A stretch of 9,327 nucleotides of DNA from an uncultured Cyanobium sp. (lineage in GTDB: Bacteria > Cyanobacteriota > Cyanobacteriia > PCC-6307 > Cyanobiaceae), in contig CALFOF010000175.1 of NCBI GenBank assembly GCA_937919075.1, positions 1 through 9,327 on the forward strand. The letters are read 5' to 3'. Numbering within the stretch: the stretch's first letter is position 1; each line of letters begins with the position of its first letter. Below the pieces are notes generated by a model. That model searched no databases and was not told the DNA's origin. It worked only from the letters and a program-made list of their open reading frames with translations. A program made the position numbers and the translations under genes. Positions 1 through 6,486 of this stretch are shown here, one piece after another.

Positions 1-1119
<1,119 letters not shown>

Positions 1120-1146
1120 TCTCCGATCGTCAGCACCCCTTCCGTT

Positions 1147-2274
1147 TTGCCCGCATCGGTCGTCGCGTCTGCCGGATATTCTCCGGCAGCGAGGGTCACC
1201 ATCGTGCTGCCCACCTTCAACGAGCGGCAGAACATCCAGCCCATCCTCCAGCAGTTGCTGGCCCTGCGTGATCGCTTCCAACTGGAGGTGATCGTCGTCG
1301 ACGACGACTCCGCTGATGGAACTGCCGATTTCGTCAAGCAAATGGCGCACGGGGAGCCTTGCCTACGGCTGATCCGCCGCGTGGGGCGTTCAGGCCTCTC
1401 CAGTGCCATCAAGGAAGGCCTGCTCGACAGCACAGGTGATCTCGCCGTGGTGATGGATTGTGATGGTCAGCATGAACCGGCTGCGGTGGCGGCGGCGCTG
1501 GATCTGTTGATCGCCCGCAACGCTGATCTGGTGATCGGCAGCCGCTTTCACCCCAATGCCTCCATCAAGGGGTTGAGCGACAAGCGGGAAGGGGGATCGG
1601 TGCTGGCGAATCGCCTGGCACGCTTCACCCTGCCGCGCTACCGCCACCTCAGTGATTTCATGAGTGGCTTCTTTGCCCTGCAGCTCGACCGCTGCCTGCC
1701 GATGATCCGCCAAGTGGACGCGCAGGGATTCAAGTTTCTTTATGAACTTCTATCGATCAGCCGCGGCCATCTGATGATCGAAGAAATTCCGCTCACCTTC
1801 CAGCCCCGCACCTTTGGAAGTTCCAAACTGGACATCTCGGTGCTTTGGGATTTCGGCGTTTCGATCATCCATACGCTCTTGCTGCGCATGGTTCCACGAC
1901 GCGCCGTGAGTTTTGCTCTGGTGGGCTTGTCAGGGATTGGCGTGCAGTTGCTGGTGTCCAATCTGTTGATCCTGCTGGGCTTCTCCTTCGTGGCCTCGTT
2001 GCCGCCGGCTGTGATCGCCTCGGCCTGCAGCAACTATCTGGTGAACAACACCCTCACCTTCCGCCATCTGCGGCTCAAGGGCTTCCAGCTGCTGGCCGGG
2101 CTTGTCAAGTTTTTGGTGGTGGCCTCGCTGCCGATGCTCGCGAACATCGGCCTGGCCAGTGTGTTTTATGCGCGCGTAGCCAATGACACCCTCTTTGCCC
2201 AGATTGCCGGTATTGCCGTGGTGTTTGTGTGGAACTATGCCGCTTCGTCCCGTTTCGTCTGGAACACCCCCTGA
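1147..2274 (+). CDS. GT2 polyprenyl-phosphate sugar synthase (Dpm1-like) fused to GtrA membrane domain
   Basis: A 375-residue two-part protein. Residues 16-230 form a GT2/GT-A domain like dolichol-phosphate mannose synthase: first strand VTIVLPTFNE (17-26), nucleotide-binding acidic run D52-D53-D54, and the metal-binding D104-C-D106 (VVMDCDGQH). Residues from about 250 form a GtrA domain with four hydrophobic segments and the family's Asn-Tyr/aromatic motifs (NYLVNNTLTF, VWNYAASSRFVW). The expected role is transfer of a hexose from a nucleotide sugar to undecaprenyl phosphate, with the GtrA part helping membrane anchoring or flipping; sugar and acceptor are not readable. The start is TTG: upstream there is no ATG or GTG back to the rpoD stop, and the next in-frame start, GTG at 1204, would delete part of the first strand. 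No good ribosome-binding site is visible. A GC-rich hairpin lies in codons 8-15. The product probably feeds the ArnT-like enzyme downstream. Confidence 0.9.
   Translation: MPASVVASAGYSPAARVTIVLPTFNERQNIQPILQQLLALRDRFQLEVIVVDDDSADGTADFVKQMAHGEPCLRLIRRVGRSGLSSAIKEGLLDSTGDLAVVMDCDGQHEPAAVAAALDLLIARNADLVIGSRFHPNASIKGLSDKREGGSVLANRLARFTLPRYRHLSDFMSGFFALQLDRCLPMIRQVDAQGFKFLYELLSISRGHLMIEEIPLTFQPRTFGSSKLDISVLWDFGVSIIHTLLLRMVPRRAVSFALVGLSGIGVQLLVSNLLILLGFSFVASLPPAVIASACSNYLVNNTLTFRHLRLKGFQLLAGLVKFLVVASLPMLANIGLASVFYARVANDTLFAQIAGIAVVFVWNYAASSRFVWNTP
1169..1189 (+). repeat. Perfect 8-bp inverted repeat at the start of the GT2 gene
   Basis: CTGCCGGA (1169-1176) and its exact complement TCCGGCAG (1182-1189) are separated by the 5-nt loop TATTC. 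It lies 50 nt after the rpoD stop and 22 nt after the presumed TTG start of the GT2 gene. It has no following T-run, so it is not a standard intrinsic terminator. It could stabilise the rpoD 3' end, attenuate read-through, or reduce translation of the GT2 gene. The inverted repeat is directly seen; the function is inference. Confidence 0.6.
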
Positions 2275-2283
2275 ACGAAACAG

Positions 2284-2358
2284 TCCCGCTTGGATCTGAT
2301 TGCCTTGGGTTTAATTGCCTTGGGTTTAATTATCATGGATTTGATTGCTATGGCTCTG
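2284..2358. repeat. Tandem repeat, 15-bp unit, about five copies
   Basis: Two identical 15-mers, ATTGCCTTGGGTTTA, lie head to tail at 2299-2313 and 2314-2328. Diverged units of the same length flank them: TCCCGCTTGGATCTG (2284-2298), ATTATCATGGATTTG (2329-2343) and ATTGCTATGGCTCTG (2344-2358). The central TGG and following T/A-rich part are the best-kept positions. The tract is visibly richer in A+T than its surroundings and fills the 5' part of the 221-nt gap between the two glycosyltransferase genes. The rest of that gap (2359-2495) shows nothing recognisable, except that it is open in the frame of the following gene from 2421. It is not the heptameric STRR type known from filamentous cyanobacteria. 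No function can be assigned. Confidence 0.8.
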
Positions 2359-2495
2359 ACTCCCCTTGGGCCCGACCCTTCTCGGCTCCGATCTGATGTG
2401 TTGGAATTCGCTCTGTCCCGGTGCTGCCCCAGCTCTGCCGTATTGCCGGCCTGCCGGTGGCTGCTCCCTTCCGCCCCAGCTCGCCTCCTGATGGC

Positions 2496-4304
2496 ATGCT
2501 CTTGATCACCTCGCTGCAGGCGCGACCGGCCCGCCTGGCCTTGGTGTCTGCCGCCGGTCTGCTGCTGCTCTGCTGGCTGGCTTTCTTCAACCAGCTGGGC
2601 ACCCTCAGCTTGATGGACAAGACCGAAGCTCTCTTCGTGGAAGTGGGCCGGGAAATGTTGCTGCGCAACGACTGGATCACCCCCCACTGGAACGGCGAGC
2701 CGTTTTTTGACTATCCGGTCTGGGGCTACTGGATGGTGGCCCTGAGCTTCTGCCTCTTCGGCATCAGTGCCTGGGCCGCCCGGCTGCCGGTGGCGCTGAT
2801 GGCGAGCCTGGTGGTGGTGGCGGGGTTTGTGCTGCTGTGGCTGCTCGCTGAAGGCGAAGCCACACCGGCCCGTTGGCGGCGCAGCTGGCTGGGTGCGGTG
2901 TTGCTGGCACTCAATCCCGCCTGGGTGGGCTGGGGGCGCAGCTCCGTCACCGACATGTTCCTCTCAAGCGCCATCACGCTCTCGCTGTTCGGCTTTTTCC
3001 TGGCCTACAGCCAGGCGGATAGGCCTTTGCTCCGCCGCGTCGGTTACGTGGCGATGCCTGTGTTCAGCGCCATTGCGGTGCTGGCCAAAGGGCCGGTGGG
3101 TCTGGTGCTGCCGGGGGCCGTGATCGTTGCCTTCCTGCTCTGCCAGGGCCAGCTGTTCGCCGTGCTGCGGCAGATGCCGATGCTGCTGATGGCTGGCCTC
3201 TTCCTGGCGGTGGGGAGCCCCTGGTATCTGCTGGCGGCACAGGTGAATGGCGCTGACTTCCTCGGCGGCTTCTTCGGATTCAGCAACCTGCAGCGCTACA
3301 CCTCAGTGCTGTATGGCCATTCCGGCCCCTGGTATTTCTATCTCCCTTGGTGCGTGATCCTGCTGCTGCCGTGGTCGCTGTTCCTGCCGTTGGCCATCGT
3401 GCGGCTGCGCTACTGGCAGCTGGGTCACTGGCGCCAGCAGCCCCGCACCGCCCAGCTGGCCCCGTTCTGCCTGATCTGGCTCCTGGTGGTGCTGGTGTTC
3501 TTCTCTGCTGCCAGCACCAAACTCGCCGGCTACATCCTGCCGTTGATTCCCGCCGGCGCCTTGCTGGTGGCGCTCTTCTGGCAGCCACTGCCGTCTGTGG
3601 GCGTGCAGGCTGTGGGCGTGCCGGTTGCGGCTGTGCCAATGGCGGCGGTGCCGGTAGCCGACCCCTGGCAGCGGCTGTTTGGCTGGCTGAACGCGTTGCT
3701 GCTGGCAGTGATGGCGGTTGCCGCCGTGGTGGCCCCGCGTTGGGCCGCTTCCGATCCCGCCTATCCCGGTTTTGCCAAGGCTCTCACCAGCTCAGGCTTG
3801 CCGCAGTTGCTGGGCGGCCTGCTGGGGCTGGCAGCGCTGGCGATGATCGTGCAACTGCTGCGGCGCGGCCCGCTGCAGCACCTGTGGCTGCCGGACGTGG
3901 CAGCGTTTGCCGGTGTGTTGCTGCTGGTGGTTCCCGGCCTTGCCCCGTTGATGGAACGGGAACGGCAGCAGCCGGTGCGGGAACTCGCTGTTCTGGCTGG
4001 TCAGCTGGCCCGCCCGCAGGAACCGTTGCTTGTGGTGGGCTACATGCGCTACAGCGTGGTGTTTTACAGCGGCCAGCCGGTGCAGTTCTTTGACAGTGTC
4101 AAGGGAGCGCGGCGCGGCTTGCGGGACAGCCAGCCGGCCAGCGTGTTGGTGTTCGGCGAACAGCGCAAGCTCGCCAATCTCGCCGCAGATGGTGGTCAGG
4201 TGCAGACCCTGGCCAGCCGCGGCAATCACCGCCTGCTCCGATACGTGCCAGGGCCTGCAACGGCAGACCGCTCCGGGCGCCGCTCCGGCGCCAGCGGTTC
4301 TTGA
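2496..4304 (+). CDS. GT39 / ArnT-like membrane glycosyltransferase
   Basis: A polytopic membrane protein of 602 residues in the PMT/ArnT superfamily, GT-C enzymes that move a sugar from a polyprenyl-phosphate carrier to an acceptor on the outer side of the cytoplasmic membrane. After the first hydrophobic segment (14-31) comes the family signature: acidic loop D41-K-T-E44, then VEVGREMLLRNDW, a YFEKP-like block changed to FFDYPVWGYW, and LFGISAWAARLP, aligning well with E. coli ArnT as I recall it. About a dozen hydrophobic stretches follow, with a PWYLLAAQ loop and a soluble C-terminal part of roughly 100 residues. The ATG at 2496 is preferred because it sits just before the first membrane segment; an in-frame GTG at 2421 would add 25 residues, and neither has a clear ribosome-binding site. 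Substrate and acceptor are unknown. It probably uses the lipid-linked sugar made by the preceding gene. The stop overlaps the next start by 4 nt. Confidence 0.88.
   Translation: MLLITSLQARPARLALVSAAGLLLLCWLAFFNQLGTLSLMDKTEALFVEVGREMLLRNDWITPHWNGEPFFDYPVWGYWMVALSFCLFGISAWAARLPVALMASLVVVAGFVLLWLLAEGEATPARWRRSWLGAVLLALNPAWVGWGRSSVTDMFLSSAITLSLFGFFLAYSQADRPLLRRVGYVAMPVFSAIAVLAKGPVGLVLPGAVIVAFLLCQGQLFAVLRQMPMLLMAGLFLAVGSPWYLLAAQVNGADFLGGFFGFSNLQRYTSVLYGHSGPWYFYLPWCVILLLPWSLFLPLAIVRLRYWQLGHWRQQPRTAQLAPFCLIWLLVVLVFFSAASTKLAGYILPLIPAGALLVALFWQPLPSVGVQAVGVPVAAVPMAAVPVADPWQRLFGWLNALLLAVMAVAAVVAPRWAASDPAYPGFAKALTSSGLPQLLGGLLGLAALAMIVQLLRRGPLQHLWLPDVAAFAGVLLLVVPGLAPLMERERQQPVRELAVLAGQLARPQEPLLVVGYMRYSVVFYSGQPVQFFDSVKGARRGLRDSQPASVLVFGEQRKLANLAADGGQVQTLASRGNHRLLRYVPGPATADRSGRRSGASGS
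3597..3659 (+). repeat. In-frame Val/Pro/Ala repeat inside the GT39 gene
   Basis: Twenty-one codons encode a degenerate repeating pattern VGVQA-VGVPVA-AVPMA-AVPVA, with matching DNA similarity (repeated gtgccggttgcggct-like units). It lies between two membrane segments, in a loop where length changes are probably tolerated. This looks like local slippage expansion. Confidence 0.55.
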
Positions 4305-4969
4305 AGCGCTTCAGCCGCTGGTGCCGGCTGTTCGGCGTTCCCAGGCTGCTCCTGTGCCTGATCGCCGTGGCGCTGGTGGCCTGGATGGAGGCCACAGTGG
4401 TGCACCAGAAGCGCCCTGCGCTCGATATCGCCATTCTCGACTGGCTGGCTCTGGTGATTCCAGCCCAGCTCGGCTCGCTGTTGGTGATGATCTACAAGCT
4501 CAGTGGCACCCGCTTCACCGCCGTGCTGGTGGCAGCAGCCCTGTGGTTCCTGTACACCAAACGCGCCTGGAACGACCTGCGCTGGCTGGCGGTCGGCACG
4601 GCAGGAATTCTGCTGATCATCGATCGCTGGCTCAAGCCCTACTTCGATCGATCCCGGCCGCCGGAGCGCCTGGTGGAGGTGATTGGCCGCAGCTTTCCCA
4701 GCGGTCATGCCGCCGGCGCCGTGGTGTTTTATTTCCTGATGTGCATGATCCTCACCTCTCTTTATCCCCGCTTGCGACGCCCCCTGTATCTGGGCGCGTC
4801 GCTGTGGGTGGCCCTGGTGTGGCTGAGCACCCTCTACTGCCGGGTGCACTGGCCGACGGACATGGTGGCCGGCGCCTGTGTTGGCTTCATCTGGTTCAGC
4901 CTCTGCGCCGTGGGCCTCAAGTTCTGCGCTCCCCGGCAGACTGCCCCTTCCCTGGAGCGAACGCCTTGA
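4301..4969 (+). CDS. PAP2-family membrane lipid phosphatase
   Basis: A 222-residue integral membrane protein with the three-part PAP2 acid phosphatase signature: K112-x6-R119-P120 (KPYFDRSRP), P133-S-G-H136, and S176-x6-H183-x3-D187 (STLYCRVHWPTD). H183 is the expected phosphate-accepting histidine, with D187 and H136 as helpers. The usual third motif is SR-x5-H-x3-D; here the Arg is Thr177, with an Arg instead at 181. Several hydrophobic segments surround the motifs. Members dephosphorylate phosphatidic acid, undecaprenyl pyrophosphate or related lipids; next to two polyprenyl-sugar enzymes, carrier recycling is an attractive but unproven role. The start is TTG, overlapping the GT39 stop as TTGA, which suggests translational coupling; the next in-frame start (GTG at 4367) would fall inside the first membrane segment. 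The stop overlaps the DUF1824 start in the same way. Confidence 0.88.
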   Translation: MKRFSRWCRLFGVPRLLLCLIAVALVAWMEATVVHQKRPALDIAILDWLALVIPAQLGSLLVMIYKLSGTRFTAVLVAAALWFLYTKRAWNDLRWLAVGTAGILLIIDRWLKPYFDRSRPPERLVEVIGRSFPSGHAAGAVVFYFLMCMILTSLYPRLRRPLYLGASLWVALVWLSTLYCRVHWPTDMVAGACVGFIWFSLCAVGLKFCAPRQTAPSLERTP

Positions 4970-5412
4970 CCTCCCCTGCCTCGCTCAGCTCGCTCGCGGA
5001 GCTCTGTGGCCTGCGCACGGCGCCGGAGCTGCCCGCCGCGGCCCGCCAGGCCCTGCGCAGCGAACTGAACAAACGGCTGGCGGCCTGTGAGTGGTTCACG
5101 GTCGGGGTGATGGCACCTTCTGCCTCCCTTGCGGTGGCGGCGCTGCGTGCCTGCGAGAGCGCCCTGGGCTGGGATCCCCTGCAGGCGCCTGGCTCAAAGA
5201 CGCCTGGCCCCGCCGCCTCGGGTTCCAACGCAGCGGATCTCGCCGCTGATGAGGGCGGCCCGGTGTTCCTCAAGGGCAATCAACGCTCCGGTCTGTTCCT
5301 GGTGCGCCTGGAAGCTGGTCTGGGCAGTGGCCTGCTGATCACCGGCCACAACAGCGTGGCGCCAGAGGCGGAAGATACCTGGGGCCCGTTCCCGCTCGAT
5401 TTCTTCGCCTGA
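4966..5412 (+). CDS. DUF1824 family protein
   Basis: A 148-residue soluble protein matching my memory of DUF1824, a small family found mainly in cyanobacteria, with a structure known for an Anabaena member but no established function. Conserved blocks are a helical N-terminus, CEWFTVGVMAPS (41-52), GGPVFLKGNQRSG (97-109), GLLITGHNS (122-130) and the C-terminal TWGPFPLDFF (138-147). Residues about 71-96 are an Ala/Pro/Ser-rich insert of low complexity between the blocks. No signal peptide, membrane segment or catalytic motif is visible. The start is taken as TTG within the TTGA overlap with the PAP2 stop, because it leaves the usual length before the first block; no closer in-frame ATG or GTG precedes it. 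The frame is open far upstream, but that part is a shadow of the PAP2 and GT39 genes. Co-translation with PAP2 is the only clue to its role. Confidence 0.82.
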   Translation: MTSPASLSSLAELCGLRTAPELPAAARQALRSELNKRLAACEWFTVGVMAPSASLAVAALRACESALGWDPLQAPGSKTPGPAASGSNAADLAADEGGPVFLKGNQRSGLFLVRLEAGLGSGLLITGHNSVAPEAEDTWGPFPLDFFA

Positions 5413-5417
5413 TCCAG

Positions 5418-5435
5418 ACCCCGTGCCGCCGGGGT
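5418..5435 (+). terminator. Short GC hairpin after the DUF1824 gene, possible weak terminator
   Basis: ACCCCG (5418-5423) pairs perfectly with CGGGGT (5430-5435) around a 6-nt loop, 5 nt after the stop codon. There is no T-run, only GTTCAGGCGTCCTGTT, so intrinsic termination would be weak. It may mark the 3' end of the rpoD-side transcript before the hemC promoter region. Confidence 0.35.
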
Positions 5436-5458
5436 GTTCAGGCGTCCTGTTACGTCAC

Positions 5459-5487
5459 TTGGGCTGCGGCCGGCCTGTCCTTAGGCT
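5459..5487 (+). promoter_or_regulatory. Possible sigma-70 promoter for hemC
   Basis: TTGGGC (5459-5464) and TAGGCT (5482-5487) are separated by 17 nt and lie about 45 nt before the hemC ATG, in the only sizeable gap (120 nt) before that gene. Each hexamer matches the consensus at only three of six positions, including the most conserved T, A and final T of the -10 box. This is a position-supported guess. Confidence 0.3.
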
Positions 5488-5519
5488 GGCCAGCTGTGAA
5501 GCGGCCGTGACGCCGACGT

Positions 5520-5524
5520 GAGGA
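5520..5524 (+). promoter_or_regulatory. hemC: Shine-Dalgarno of hemC
   Basis: GAGGA ends 8 nt before the ATG at 5533, correct spacing for that start. This favours it over the in-frame GTG at 5518, which would lie upstream of and overlap this site, and over the GTG at 5530. Confidence 0.6.
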
Positions 5525-5532
5525 CAGACGTG

Positions 5533-6486
5533 ATGGCCGGCTCCACCCTGCGCATTGCCTCCCGCCGCAGCCAGCTGGCGATGGTGCAGACCCACTGGGT
5601 GCGCGATGCCCTCTCCGCGGCTTATCCCTCGCTGGAGATCAGCATTGAGGCCATGGCCACCCAGGGCGACAAGATCCTGGATGTGGCGCTGGCCAAAATC
5701 GGCGACAAGGGCCTGTTCACCAAGGAACTGGAAGCCCAGATGCTGGTGGATCAGGCCGACATCGCCGTCCATAGCCTCAAGGATCTGCCCACCAACCTGC
5801 CCGAGGGGCTGATGCTCGGCTGCGTCACCGAGCGGGAGGACCCCGCCGATGCCTTGGTGGTGCACGCGCGCCATGCCGACAAGAGCCTGGCCACCCTGCC
5901 GGAAGGGAGCGTGGTGGGCACCAGCTCGCTGCGCCGGCTCGCCCAGCTGCGCCACCACTACCCCCATCTCACTTTCAAGGATGTGCGCGGCAATGTGATC
6001 ACCCGGTTGGAGAAGCTCGATGCAGGCAACTACGACTGCCTGATCCTGGCCGCCGCTGGTCTGGGCAGGCTGGGGCTGGCTGCCCGCATCCATGAACTGA
6101 TCGACCCCTCAATCTCCCTCCACGCCGTCGGCCAGGGGGCCCTTGGCATCGAGTGCCGTGCAGGCGATGACGCCGTGCTGGAAACGATCCAGGTGCTGGA
6201 GCACCTCCCCACGGCCCGCCGCTGCCTGGCGGAGCGGGCCTTCCTGCGCCAGCTCGAAGGCGGCTGCCAGGTGCCGATCGGCGTGAACAGCCGCTTCGAC
6301 GGCGACGACCTGGTGCTTACGGGCATGGTGGCCAGTCTTGACGGCCTGCGCCTGCTCCGCAACGAGGCCCGCGGCGACCAAACCGACCCGGAGGCCATTG
6401 GCATCTCCCTGGCCCACACCCTGCGCAGTGAAGGGGCGGGCGAGATCCTGGAGGAGATTTTTGCAGCTGTCAGGCCCGAGGCTTGA
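5533..6486 (+). CDS. hemC: Hydroxymethylbilane synthase (porphobilinogen deaminase)
   Basis: Joins four porphobilinogen molecules into hydroxymethylbilane, a cytosolic step common to heme, chlorophyll and phycobilin synthesis. The 317-residue length is normal. Visible motifs in order: [14 protein letters not shown] (7-20), [20 protein letters not shown] with the catalytic Asp84 (same number as in E. coli), [28 protein letters not shown], and [10 protein letters not shown] with Cys245, which carries the dipyrromethane cofactor. All key residues are present. The ATG at 5533 is chosen for its Shine-Dalgarno and because other cyanobacterial HemC proteins, as I recall them, start just before [12 protein letters not shown]; a GTG at 5518 would add five residues. 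The 3' end contains the ribosome-binding site and start of the CLC gene, overlapping by 26 nt. Confidence 0.97.
   Translation: MAGSTLRIASRRSQLAMVQTHWVRDALSAAYPSLEISIEAMATQGDKILDVALAKIGDKGLFTKELEAQMLVDQADIAVHSLKDLPTNLPEGLMLGCVTEREDPADALVVHARHADKSLATLPEGSVVGTSSLRRLAQLRHHYPHLTFKDVRGNVITRLEKLDAGNYDCLILAAAGLGRLGLAARIHELIDPSISLHAVGQGALGIECRAGDDAVLETIQVLEHLPTARRCLAERAFLRQLEGGCQVPIGVNSRFDGDDLVLTGMVASLDGLRLLRNEARGDQTDPEAIGISLAHTLRSEGAGEILEEIFAAVRPEA
6450..6457 (+). promoter_or_regulatory. Strong Shine-Dalgarno of the CLC gene, inside hemC
   Basis: GGAGGAGA lies inside the hemC reading frame (codons for LEEI) and leaves 6 nt between GGAGG and a TTG at 6461. This is near-ideal placement and decides the start of the CLC gene, which otherwise has no in-frame ATG close to its first membrane segment. 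Confidence 0.65.

Noticed and set aside
2290..2505. Possible small protein (71 codons) starting with a hydrophobic LIALG repeat
   Set aside because: It starts at TTG with no ribosome-binding site, its periodicity comes from the DNA repeat, and the second half is unstructured and overlaps the GT39 gene. Kept only as a remark in the repeat finding.
4030..4965. Long + frame open upstream of the DUF1824 gene, suggesting a protein of about 460 residues
   Set aside because: The upstream part is a shadow of the GT39 and PAP2 genes in another frame; its translation is Arg/Gly/Ala/Pro-rich without motifs, while both overlapped genes have clear family motifs.
5455..6093. 212-codon open frame on the - strand opposite hemC
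   Set aside because: Antisense shadow of a highly conserved gene; no recognisable domain.
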